Below the pieces are notes generated by a model. That model was given only the letters and a program-made list of their open reading frames with translations, searched no databases and was not told the origin of the DNA. The position numbers were made by a program, and so were the translations under genes. This document shows, piece after piece, positions 1 to 8,077 of a DNA stretch of 64,000 nt (the first letter of the stretch is position 1; the number at the start of each line of letters is the position of its first letter). This DNA comes from UBA1930 sp943368475 (GTDB taxonomy: Bacteria; Bacteroidota; Bacteroidia; Chitinophagales; Chitinophagaceae): positions 31,032-95,031 of the forward strand of contig CALRLF020000008.1 of the NCBI GenBank assembly GCA_943368475.1, given 5' to 3'.

Positions 1-15
1 TCTCAAATAAGGCAA

Positions 16-453
16 ATGGTACCTTCTTCTAAGCCATTAAAATCTACTGAAAGAAGATCTATTTTTAAGTTAACGGATAACCGATTGGAGTTTGTTGAGA
101 AAGCCATTCAAAAAATGAAAAGTAACCCATCGTTAATACCAACATATTTAGACGTAACGGCAGCTGTTAAATTATTACACTTATACAATCAGCTAAATGA
201 AGTAAGTGCAGAATTGCAAAAACTACAAGAACAGGTAGAAAATACCCGTTTACAAGCTGGTAACCAGGCATTGGTTATTTCAAAAATGTTTTATCATCAA
301 ACAAAAAATGCTTCTACCATTGGATTAAAAGAGGCGAAAGCAATTAGTGATGAATTAGTAGAACTGTATGCTGTTGGTAGAAATGCAAAGGTCAAGCAGA
401 AAAAAAGAGCTGAAACTGCCAATCAACAATCCTCATTATTTGATAATGTCTAG
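16..453 (+). CDS. hypothetical protein, possibly 5'-truncated by the window edge
   Basis: I do not recognise this 145-residue protein. It is charged and mostly helical. Residues about 50-80 have heptad-like leucine spacing (LHLYNQLNEVSAELQKLQEQ), which suggests a short coiled coil, and the C-terminus is lysine-rich and ends SSLFDNV. There is no signal peptide or membrane segment. The frame stays open to base 1, so the ATG at 16 is only the first visible start and the gene may begin before the window. Its 3' end overlaps the convergent mtgA gene by 18 bases. Confidence 0.55.
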   Translation: MVPSSKPLKSTERRSIFKLTDNRLEFVEKAIQKMKSNPSLIPTYLDVTAAVKLLHLYNQLNEVSAELQKLQEQVENTRLQAGNQALVISKMFYHQTKNASTIGLKEAKAISDELVELYAVGRNAKVKQKKRAETANQQSSLFDNV

Positions 454-1155
454 AATGTCTTCATCATCTTCAATCAATGCCATTTGATGTACAATTTGAG
501 GATAACGCCAACTTACCCTTCTGCTCATGGGTACAACTGAAAATATTTTAGGATTTGGTAAACAAGCAATAATCATAGCGGCTTCGCTACGGCTTAGTTT
601 TTTGGCTGGTTTATGAAAATAATGTTGGGCTGCAGCTTCTGCACCAAAAATGCCAGGGCCCATTTCAATTACATTTAAGTACACTTCCAAAATGCGTTTT
701 TTATTCCATGTCCATTCCATCATTTGTGTAAAATAAAATTCAGGAATCTTTCTAATTACACCACCCCCTTGCCATAAAAAAACATTTTTAGCTGTTTGCT
801 GAGAAATAGTACTTGCACCACCACCCAAAGGAATTTTTGATTTTTTACTGCGTTTGGTTTTACGAGGTTTAAAGCTTTTTTCAATAGCATCCCAATCAAA
901 CCCATTATGGTCGGCAAAGGTTTGATCTTCACTTGCAATGGCAGCTAATTTAATGTTGTAGCCAAGATTTTCCCATGTTACATAATCCCTTTTTAATCCA
1001 TAGCTAAACGAATTATTGATTTGTGTAACTGTAATGGGTGGCATTAGCCAACGGCAAAGAATAATATAAACCAACGATGAAAAGAACATAATAATAAATG
1101 CTCTTTTTGTAAAACGCCATAACTTTTTAAAAAATGGTTTTGCCATAAATGCCAT
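436..1155 (-). CDS. mtgA: monofunctional biosynthetic peptidoglycan transglycosylase
   Basis: A GT51 glycosyltransferase that polymerises lipid II into glycan strands in the periplasm. The 239 residues match the usual MtgA length and lack a transpeptidase domain. A cytoplasmic basic stretch and one membrane anchor lie at about residues 18-36. Family motifs are clear: SEDQTF with the catalytic Glu at about 76, GGGASTISQQTAKN at about 111-124, and KKRILEVYLNVIEMGPGIFG. An alternative start is Met4. The preceding gene on this strand is an unrelated secreted protein about 55 bp upstream. The 3' end runs 18 bp into the convergent hypothetical gene. Confidence 0.95.
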   Translation of the reverse strand: MAFMAKPFFKKLWRFTKRAFIIMFFSSLVYIILCRWLMPPITVTQINNSFSYGLKRDYVTWENLGYNIKLAAIASEDQTFADHNGFDWDAIEKSFKPRKTKRSKKSKIPLGGGASTISQQTAKNVFLWQGGGVIRKIPEFYFTQMMEWTWNKKRILEVYLNVIEMGPGIFGAEAAAQHYFHKPAKKLSRSEAAMIIACLPNPKIFSVVPMSRRVSWRYPQIVHQMALIEDDEDILDIIK

Positions 1156-1211
1156 GAGGGCAAGATAATATTTTGAGTTGAATTATTCAGTAATACACTT
1201 CATTAAAAGAG

Positions 1212-1775
1212 TTAGCCAATATTTACAAAGTGCAGTTTATACTTTTTGCCCAACTTATAGCCACTTACTCTTTTACGTTTAAATAAAGTAGCCTGAGCAA
1301 CAATAATATTAATACCTACTACAGATGTGTATTGCACAATGTTGCGAATGTTGGGCTGTAAATTAATATTATTGCCTGCCACAATTCCACCAGCTAATAA
1401 CCCAAGTTTAAATAAAAAATTACCAATGCTGGCAGCTGAAATATTGTTGTTGGGAATAAGTACAATGTCTTTAATATGTACCTGATAAAAACCGTAATAC
1501 ACGGTATCTATCTTAGTTCCAAAGCCACCAGAAACTAGTGTTACAGTACCCAATCTTAGAAAAATAGAATCGTTTTTACAATAACGAATAAACCCTTCAA
1601 TTAAATAATTTTCAACAGTATAAAATTGCATGTGACTGCCTTTGTAAAAACGTTCTACAGGCATGTTTCTTTTTTTAAGCACTACAAAATTTGATTGTGC
1701 AAATAAATTTGTTGAAAATAGTATAGCTACAAGCAGTAACGCAGCTTTCATAAATGGAAAGATAAACTGCTGCAT
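1212..1775 (-). CDS. secreted hypothetical protein
   Basis: An unrecognised 187-residue protein with an N-terminal signal peptide. The hydrophobic stretch KAALLLVAILFSTNLFAQ ends in an AQ cleavage site typical of Bacteroidota. Met9 (MKAALLL) would give a more conventional signal peptide than Met1. The mature part looks beta-rich, with a glycine-rich hydrophobic segment at about residues 118-132 that could touch the membrane. Periplasmic or outer-membrane location is inferred. It lies between mtgA and a LysE-type exporter on the same strand, and nothing in the context assigns a function. Confidence 0.6.
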   Translation of the reverse strand: MQQFIFPFMKAALLLVAILFSTNLFAQSNFVVLKKRNMPVERFYKGSHMQFYTVENYLIEGFIRYCKNDSIFLRLGTVTLVSGGFGTKIDTVYYGFYQVHIKDIVLIPNNNISAASIGNFLFKLGLLAGGIVAGNNINLQPNIRNIVQYTSVVGINIIVAQATLFKRKRVSGYKLGKKYKLHFVNIG

Positions 1776-1809
1776 TTATTTGTAGTAAAAAAAAGTAGTT
1801 AAAGAAACA

Positions 1810-2466
1810 TTAATGAATTACTGTGCCATGAAAAACCAATCCCCAAATTAGTACTGCACCAAAACCAATTAATATCAGTCCTGATATTTTATTAATGATA
1901 TGAATATTATGTGGCGTAAGCTTTGAACGAATTTTTCCTGCCAGTAAAACCTTGGCAATATCTGTGGCTAAAACAAATCCTAAGCAAATAGTATAAACAG
2001 TAATTAAATAACGAGTAGGATGCAATTGTTCAGCAGCCTGGGTATGAATTTTTGCTGTGGCAGCTAACCAAAAAATAAATACACCGGGGTTTAACACATT
2101 CATAAAAAAACCCGATAAAAAAATACCAAACAATTCTCTTTTTTTAAACTGTTTATTGGGCAAGGTTTTTTCTTCTTTAAACTCAGCTTTTTTAAAAAAT
2201 AAAGTATAAATACCAATGGCAATTAAAAAAATACTTCCTGTAACACCAATGGCAACTTTATTGTCTATGGCTTTTTGAAAAAGAGAGCTCAGTATATTAC
2301 AAACCAATACCAACCCAATATCGCTGGCCGAAACTCCTGCTACAAAAGCATACCCACCTTTATGCCCATTATTTAAACTTTGTTTAATAATAGCAAAAAT
2401 GATTGGTCCCACCGAAATGGCCAATAGAAAACCCAGCGTTAACCCACTAATAATGGCTTCAATCAT
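1810..2466 (-). CDS. LysE/RhtB-family amino-acid exporter-like protein
   Basis: A 218-residue inner membrane protein with about six hydrophobic segments. The N-terminus has the LysE superfamily signature (LTLGFLLAISVGPIIFAIIKQSL, where the G-P pair near residue 20 is diagnostic) followed by the GHKGGYAFVAGVSASD loop. The family exports amino acids or related small molecules using the proton gradient. A positively charged cytoplasmic loop (FFKKAEFKEEKTLPNKQFKKRE) splits the two halves. The substrate cannot be read from sequence. It is a monocistronic-looking gene on the minus strand. Confidence 0.85.
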   Translation of the reverse strand: MIEAIISGLTLGFLLAISVGPIIFAIIKQSLNNGHKGGYAFVAGVSASDIGLVLVCNILSSLFQKAIDNKVAIGVTGSIFLIAIGIYTLFFKKAEFKEEKTLPNKQFKKRELFGIFLSGFFMNVLNPGVFIFWLAATAKIHTQAAEQLHPTRYLITVYTICLGFVLATDIAKVLLAGKIRSKLTPHNIHIINKISGLILIGFGAVLIWGLVFHGTVIH

Positions 2467-2505
2467 TACACTATTTTAGCGATGCCGAAAGTAAGCTCTA
2501 AAATT

Positions 2506-2542
2506 AAAAAAACCTTGAAGTGTTGTATAAACTTCAAGGTTT
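2506..2542 (-). terminator. intrinsic terminator of the GH3-family gene
   Basis: A perfect 12-bp stem, 2510-2521 (AAACCTTGAAGT) pairing with 2531-2542 (ACTTCAAGGTTT), with a 9-nt loop. In the minus-strand transcript it is followed by a run of U. It lies 20 bp past the stop of the 2563-4089 gene. Confidence 0.85.
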
Positions 2543-2562
2543 GCATTTCAGATTGTAAACTA

Positions 2563-4089
2563 TTACACCAATTGTTGTTTTAAAAATTGTTGCCAATCTT
2601 CGAGCATTTTACCTTTTAAAACTCGAGGAAACTTATGTTGTCCACCAATTTTACCTTTCGATTTCATAAAGTCCATAAACTGCTCTTCACTCAATACATC
2701 TAAAAAAACTTCTTTTAAAGCACTGATTCTTTCTACAGCATAATCATCGTTTAGTTCTTTTAGTTTGGTATCTATTAATTGTGCCAACTGTATTGCGTCA
2801 ACCTTATCATTACAGGCAACATACCAATGATGGGCAAAGAAGTTGCCATGTGGAATTCCTGCAACTGTAAATTCAGGAATACTGATATTCAACTCTTCGC
2901 TTACCAGTTGAATGGCGTGGTTCATGTTTTCTACACTTAAATGCTCGCCAACCAAACTTAAAAAGTGTTTGGTTCTTCCGGTAATTACCACTTCACAACG
3001 TTCTTTATCTACAAATTTGATGGTATCGCCAATTAAATAACGCCATGTACCTGCTGTGGTGCTTATGAGTAAAGCATAATCTTTTCCTTCTTCAACTTCA
3101 TGAATCATTAATGCTTCAGGATTGGCAATCATTTCTCCATCGGCATCAAAATTTTTATCATCAAAAGGAACAAATTCTAAAAAAATATGTTGATTGGTTA
3201 CCAGCCTCATGCAATGAGCATTTTGCATATCCTGATAAGCAATAAAACCTTCACTAGCCAAGTAGGTTTCAATATAAGTAATAGGTTTACCTAAAAGTTT
3301 TTCAAACCCTTTTTTGTAGGGTTCAAAACTTACACCACCATGTACAAAAAATGCCAAGTTAGGCCACATATCATGTATGGTGTTCAGCTTATATTTCTCA
3401 ATCACCATTTCCATGAGCATTTGAATCCATGCAGGTACACCAACAATAAATCCAATATCCCATTCAGGAGCTTTTTCTACAATTTCTTTTAGCTTTTTAT
3501 TCCAATCTTTTTGTCTGGCAATTCTTTTACCCGGTTTATAAAATGGTTGAAACCAAAATGGGGCTTTCTTTTGTGTAATGCCACTTAAATCACCAGCATA
3601 ATAACCAGCATTTTTTTGTAAATCTGTACTGCCACCCAATGTAAGCCAGCCTTTACCAATTGATTTTACAGGAATACCCTCGTAGCTGCGTAAGCTGAGC
3701 AACTGTTTAATCATGACCATTTTATTGCCACGTAACAAATCGTTGGTAATAGGAATGTATTTGCTAGCTGCCTCACTTGTACCTGACGACAAAGCATAAT
3801 ATTTTATTTTGCCCGGCCAGCAAACATCTGGTTTACCTTCTAGTGTTTTATGCCACCATTGTTTGTAAATGGAATTGTAATTAAATGTTGGAACCAATTC
3901 CTGAAATTTTTTGCCAGCATGTTTACTCATTAATATTTCATCGAAACGATATTGCTGACCAAACTCTGTAAAACGAGCTTTTCTCAATAGTTTTTTCAGC
4001 ACATTAATTTGCTGACGTCGAGGATTGTTTTCGGGTAAACGTAAAGCTTTTGCAATCGTATTTGGAAGCTTGATGTCTATTATGGCCAT
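2563..4089 (-). CDS. GH3 auxin-responsive-promoter family protein (acyl-acid amido synthetase fold)
   Basis: A 508-residue member of the GH3 family of ANL adenylating enzymes, which in plants conjugate acyl acids to amino acids. The family is common but uncharacterised in Bacteroidota. Visible motifs are the ATP-binding loop YALSSGTSEAASKYIPIT (about residues 97-114), IETYLASEGFIAYQD, WRYLIGDTIKF and the hinge-region GRTKHFLSLVGEHLS. Full length, no signal peptide, cytoplasmic. The natural substrate is unknown. A clear intrinsic terminator follows. Its neighbours on the same strand (glycosyltransferase upstream, LysE exporter downstream) do not suggest a pathway. Confidence 0.85.
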   Translation of the reverse strand: MAIIDIKLPNTIAKALRLPENNPRRQQINVLKKLLRKARFTEFGQQYRFDEILMSKHAGKKFQELVPTFNYNSIYKQWWHKTLEGKPDVCWPGKIKYYALSSGTSEAASKYIPITNDLLRGNKMVMIKQLLSLRSYEGIPVKSIGKGWLTLGGSTDLQKNAGYYAGDLSGITQKKAPFWFQPFYKPGKRIARQKDWNKKLKEIVEKAPEWDIGFIVGVPAWIQMLMEMVIEKYKLNTIHDMWPNLAFFVHGGVSFEPYKKGFEKLLGKPITYIETYLASEGFIAYQDMQNAHCMRLVTNQHIFLEFVPFDDKNFDADGEMIANPEALMIHEVEEGKDYALLISTTAGTWRYLIGDTIKFVDKERCEVVITGRTKHFLSLVGEHLSVENMNHAIQLVSEELNISIPEFTVAGIPHGNFFAHHWYVACNDKVDAIQLAQLIDTKLKELNDDYAVERISALKEVFLDVLSEEQFMDFMKSKGKIGGQHKFPRVLKGKMLEDWQQFLKQQLV

Positions 4090-4158
4090 CGGATAGCTTT
4101 ATGTTTTAGTAAATTGTATTTAATTAAAAGTAGACAAAAATACCTGTATTTCTTCAAT

Positions 4159-6108
4159 CTATTTACCTCCTAAATAACGGTAATTACGAAGTATAATTTT
4201 TATATCCTGCATCCAATCAAAATTTCTGGCATATACCATATCTAATTTGCTTAAACTTTCTTTATTTAAAGGGTGTTCAGTTTTGTAAGGAATTCCATAA
4301 TGTGTAATTATAGGCTCTTGTAAAAGAGGTAGTTTTTTTTCGGGAACGATATAACCAACCCAGGTTTTTCTGCCAATTACAACTTTTATTATTTGTAATA
4401 AAAATGGAATTCCCTTTTTTACAAAAACCAAATGTATTGGATAAGTAAATAAAAACAAGATAGCCAAACATACATCCACCAAACGTTTCATTCTTCGCTG
4501 ATACGGCTGGTTGAGCAGGTAGAAACCTTCGGCTGTTAAAGCTTCGCCAGAAGTTGCTTTAGAATCACTGCCAATAATACTATGGCTACCTTTTGCCATA
4601 AAACGATAGTTGATATTTTTGGGAAGCGTAACCAGCTGTTGAATAATTTGCTGATAGCTTAAGCTTCCTTCGCAAAAAATAACTTCTCTAATGCTTAAAT
4701 GTTTTAATAGTTGATGTAGATTGGTTAAATCGCTAATGGCATTGCTTGTATCTCCATTCATTTTTATTCTGCCTAAAATTCTTTCTTCAAGCCCTGCCTG
4801 TTGCATAATATGCACAACAGCATTGTATTCTTTATCTGAACCAACAACAATGGTTTGCTGATATTTTTTTTCTTCAGAATCGTTTTCTTTCACCCATTTT
4901 AATTCAATTAATATCCATCTTACTAACGTAATCATTAAGCCTGCAGCAATACCTCCTGTTAAAACAATACCCCGAGAAAATCTAAATTTTTCGGGTAATA
5001 AAGAGTAAACTGCAAGCAACACTATGATTGAGGAAAGTGAAGCTATGAAAGCTTTTGATGGCTTATATAATTTATCGTACATGCCAGATAATGCCGCCAC
5101 AATTAAAAAAATAAGTGTGAAAGATGGCATAATTATCATTAGTAAATTTTCACTGAAGCCACCACCATCTCTCACGTATTTTACCCAGTTTTTTTCTACC
5201 AGCCACAAGCTGGAGTAAACAACAGCTGCATCTATTAAAACCATACTCCATTTGGTAAGTAAACCACTCAATAATGAAACAATTGCCCTAAATCCAATTG
5301 CCAATTGTATTAAAAAACTAAATAAAAAAACTGTGCCTCCGCTATAATGTTTTTTTACAAAAATGCTCATCGCCTGATAAAACATTCTCACATAATTCAA
5401 GCTGCCCCTTTTTGTACTTTCCCCTTTAAAATGAACGATACTGGTTTCGCTGAAATAATAATTTTTAAATCCGGCTTTTTGTATGCGATAGCTTAAATCT
5501 ACATCTTCGCCATACATAAAAAATGTATCGTCAAACCCTTGTACTTTTTCAAGTACAGGTTTACTAAGCATCATAAATGCACCAGCCAAAACATCTACTT
5601 CATGGTTTTTATTTTCATCTAAATAACCCAACGCATATTTATTAAATATTGGCGATTTTGGGAAGAAAGAAGCCAATCCCACCAGCTTAAAAAAAGAAGT
5701 CATGGGCGATGGAAAAGAACGTTTGCTTTCTGGTAAAAAAATACCTTTTCCATCCAGCATTTTTACACCAATTGCACCACAGTTGGGTGTTTGCTCAAAA
5801 AAATAAATACATTTTGTAAAGCAATCTTCTGGTACAATAGTATCGGGATTTAAAAAGAGAATATGGTTGCCTTTAGCAATATCTAAAGCCTGATTATTGG
5901 CTTTGCCAAAGCCTACATTCTCTTTATTTACGATAAAATTAACGGTAGGAAATTTTGGTTGCAAATAAGCAATGCTACCATCGGTAGAAGCATTATCTAC
6001 CACAATAATTTCGCCACGAATTGTTTGTAAAGCTTTTTGTGCAGCATGTAAACACTGTTCTAGAAAAAACTGTACGTTGTAGTTTACTATAATTATCGAT
6101 ATATCCAT
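4159..6108 (-). CDS. GT2 glycosyltransferase fused to a degenerate polyisoprenyl-phosphate sugar transferase
   Basis: A 649-residue two-part protein. Residues 1-250 are a family 2 glycosyltransferase (ISIIIVNYNV, VVDNASTDGS, ENVGFGKANN, LFLNPDT, and FDDTFFMYGEDVDLSYRI). About five membrane segments follow (roughly 255-415). A Rossmann-like region comes next (QTIVVGSDKEYNAVVHIM). The C-terminal segment (RRMKRLVDVCLAILFLF to ILRNYRYLGG) has the layout of WbaP/PglC-type phosphoglycosyl transferases, but I cannot find the usual K-F-R-S-M catalytic stretch. Likely role: polysaccharide or lipid-linked glycan assembly at the inner membrane. The C-terminal half may be non-catalytic. Confidence 0.75.
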   Translation of the reverse strand: MDISIIIVNYNVQFFLEQCLHAAQKALQTIRGEIIVVDNASTDGSIAYLQPKFPTVNFIVNKENVGFGKANNQALDIAKGNHILFLNPDTIVPEDCFTKCIYFFEQTPNCGAIGVKMLDGKGIFLPESKRSFPSPMTSFFKLVGLASFFPKSPIFNKYALGYLDENKNHEVDVLAGAFMMLSKPVLEKVQGFDDTFFMYGEDVDLSYRIQKAGFKNYYFSETSIVHFKGESTKRGSLNYVRMFYQAMSIFVKKHYSGGTVFLFSFLIQLAIGFRAIVSLLSGLLTKWSMVLIDAAVVYSSLWLVEKNWVKYVRDGGGFSENLLMIIMPSFTLIFLIVAALSGMYDKLYKPSKAFIASLSSIIVLLAVYSLLPEKFRFSRGIVLTGGIAAGLMITLVRWILIELKWVKENDSEEKKYQQTIVVGSDKEYNAVVHIMQQAGLEERILGRIKMNGDTSNAISDLTNLHQLLKHLSIREVIFCEGSLSYQQIIQQLVTLPKNINYRFMAKGSHSIIGSDSKATSGEALTAEGFYLLNQPYQRRMKRLVDVCLAILFLFTYPIHLVFVKKGIPFLLQIIKVVIGRKTWVGYIVPEKKLPLLQEPIITHYGIPYKTEHPLNKESLSKLDMVYARNFDWMQDIKIILRNYRYLGGK

Positions 6109-6208
6109 TCAGTGGGCAAAACCGTTTATTTCAATTGGCAACATACTTTGTATTTGTGAAGTTGCCAAAAAACTCCTGAATGTAGCCTCTTGCAAGTATA
6201 TTTGCCAC

Positions 6209-6985
6209 ATGCTAAAAAACACGTTAATCAAAGCCACAGAAGCAGCTGGCGTAGTTATTAAAGAGTATTTCGACAAACAGTTTACCATTTCTAACAAAGA
6301 AGGAATTAATAATTTAGTTACTGAGGTAGATCATAAAAGTGAAGTAGCAATTTTTGAAGTAATCAAACAAAATTTCCCCAATCATTATATATTGAGTGAG
6401 GAAGCTGGTGAAATGGCTCAGGACAGTGAATACAAATGGATTATTGACCCCATTGATGGCACTGTAAATTATGCTAACGGCATACCTATTTGTTGTGTAA
6501 GTATTGGATTAGAGAAGAATGGCAAAATGATTATGGGTGCGGTATATAATCCTTTTATTAACGAATTTTTCTTAGCAGAAAGAGGAGAAGGTGCTACTTT
6601 AAACAATAAAAAAATTCATGTTTCGGATAAAACAGAAGTCATCAAAAGCTGTTTGGTTACAGGGTTTCCTTACACGTATTTGGATATGCCCAATGGACCC
6701 TTGCAAGTGTTTGAAAAGTTTATAAGAAAAGGAGTTCCCGTTCGTAGATTAGGAAGTGCAGCAATTGATTTATGTTGGGTTGCTGCAGGAAGATTTGATG
6801 GCTTTTATGAACATAAATTGAGTGCTTGGGATAGTGCTGCTGGTTTCATTATTGTTGAAGAAGCTGGTGGAAAAGTAACTGATTTAAGTGGAGCATATTA
6901 TAATCCTTATCAACCAGGCATTATTGCAAGCAATGGTTTAATACATGATGAGTTGATGAAAGTGGTGAATGGTGGAGATTTATAA
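6209..6985 (+). CDS. inositol monophosphatase family protein
   Basis: A 258-residue Mg-dependent sugar or inositol phosphatase of the SuhB/IMPase family. It carries all three metal-site motifs: LSEEAGE (about residues 66-72), WIIDPIDGTVNYANG (DPxDGTxN) and SAWDSAAG (WDxAAG). Full length and cytoplasmic. A TATATTTG element at 6197-6204 fits a -7 box, which would make the leader very short. It is followed after 42 bp by thiL and probably co-transcribed with it. The substrate (inositol-1-phosphate, another sugar phosphate or 3'-phosphoadenosine phosphate) cannot be told from sequence. Confidence 0.9.
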   Translation: MLKNTLIKATEAAGVVIKEYFDKQFTISNKEGINNLVTEVDHKSEVAIFEVIKQNFPNHYILSEEAGEMAQDSEYKWIIDPIDGTVNYANGIPICCVSIGLEKNGKMIMGAVYNPFINEFFLAERGEGATLNNKKIHVSDKTEVIKSCLVTGFPYTYLDMPNGPLQVFEKFIRKGVPVRRLGSAAIDLCWVAAGRFDGFYEHKLSAWDSAAGFIIVEEAGGKVTDLSGAYYNPYQPGIIASNGLIHDELMKVVNGGDL

Positions 6986-7027
6986 GATTTTTTTTCATTT
7001 TTTAGAATAGTATAAAATAGCATTTGA

Positions 7028-8059
7028 ATGAGCGAAAGAACAGAAATAGCATCATTGGGAGAATTTGGTTTAATAGACCATTTGACCAAAAACTTTGAAA
7101 TCAATAATGCATCTACATTATTGAGTATTGGTGATGATGCTGCAGTAATCGATCATTTTGGCAAACAAACAGTAATTACTACTGATTTGTTGGTAGAAGG
7201 AATTCACTTCGATTTAATGTACACACCATTAAAACACTTAGGTTACAAAAGTGTAATTGTTAATTTGAGTGATGTGTATGCTATGAATGCAACGCCTACT
7301 CAAATAACCATGAGTATTGCATTTAGTAATCGTTTTAGCTTGGAAGCCTTGGATGAATTTTATGAAGGTGTTTATGCAGCTTGCGAAAAATATGGAGTTG
7401 ATTTAGTGGGTGGCGATACAACTTCTTCTCAAAAAGGATTCATTATTTCTGTTACTGCAATTGGTGAAGTTGCTCCTGATAAATTTGTGAAAAGAAGCAC
7501 TGCACAAAAAGGAGATTTAATTTGTGTAAGTGGCGATGTTGGAGCAGCATTTTTGGGTTTAACCATTATGGAAAGAGAAAAGAAAATTTACTTAGAAAAC
7601 CCACAAGTGCAACCTGATTTAGAAGGAGAAGATTATATTATAGGTCGATTGTTAAAGCCAGAAGCTAGAAAAGATATTATTGAATTTTTTGCCAGCAGTG
7701 AAATAACGCCTACGTCTATGATGGATGTAAGCGATGGAATAAGCAGCGAAGTTTTACACTTGTGCAAACAAAGCAATTTGGGTTGCAGGGTATATGAAGA
7801 TAAATTACCTATCGACGATAAATCGAGACAAGCAGCATTTAAGTTTGGATTAGACCCAACCGTTTGTGCATTGAATGGTGGCGAAGATTATGAACTGATT
7901 TTTACCTTAAAACAAGAAGACTACGACAAGATTACATTAAATGAAGAGATAGCTGTAATTGGTTATATGGCAGAGATTGAAGAAGGTTGCAAAATAATTA
8001 CCAAAGGTGGTAATACATTTGATATTACAGCACAAGGCTGGAATGCATTTACCAAATAA
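7028..8059 (+). CDS. thiL: thiamine-monophosphate kinase
   Basis: ThiL phosphorylates thiamine monophosphate to the cofactor thiamine pyrophosphate using ATP. The 343 residues carry the PurM-like ATP-binding signatures SIGDDAAVI (about 33-41), TTDLLVEGIHFDL, LVGGDTTSS, MMDVSDGISSEVLHL and NGGEDYELIF. Full length and cytoplasmic. No other thiamine genes are in the window, so this is the usual dispersed arrangement. The start ATG is 42 bp after the phosphatase gene. The terminator for this unit appears to sit inside the first codons of the next gene (8098-8142). Confidence 0.95.
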   Translation: MSERTEIASLGEFGLIDHLTKNFEINNASTLLSIGDDAAVIDHFGKQTVITTDLLVEGIHFDLMYTPLKHLGYKSVIVNLSDVYAMNATPTQITMSIAFSNRFSLEALDEFYEGVYAACEKYGVDLVGGDTTSSQKGFIISVTAIGEVAPDKFVKRSTAQKGDLICVSGDVGAAFLGLTIMEREKKIYLENPQVQPDLEGEDYIIGRLLKPEARKDIIEFFASSEITPTSMMDVSDGISSEVLHLCKQSNLGCRVYEDKLPIDDKSRQAAFKFGLDPTVCALNGGEDYELIFTLKQEDYDKITLNEEIAVIGYMAEIEEGCKIITKGGNTFDITAQGWNAFTK

Positions 8060-8077
8060 GCAAGGCAAAATCTATTT

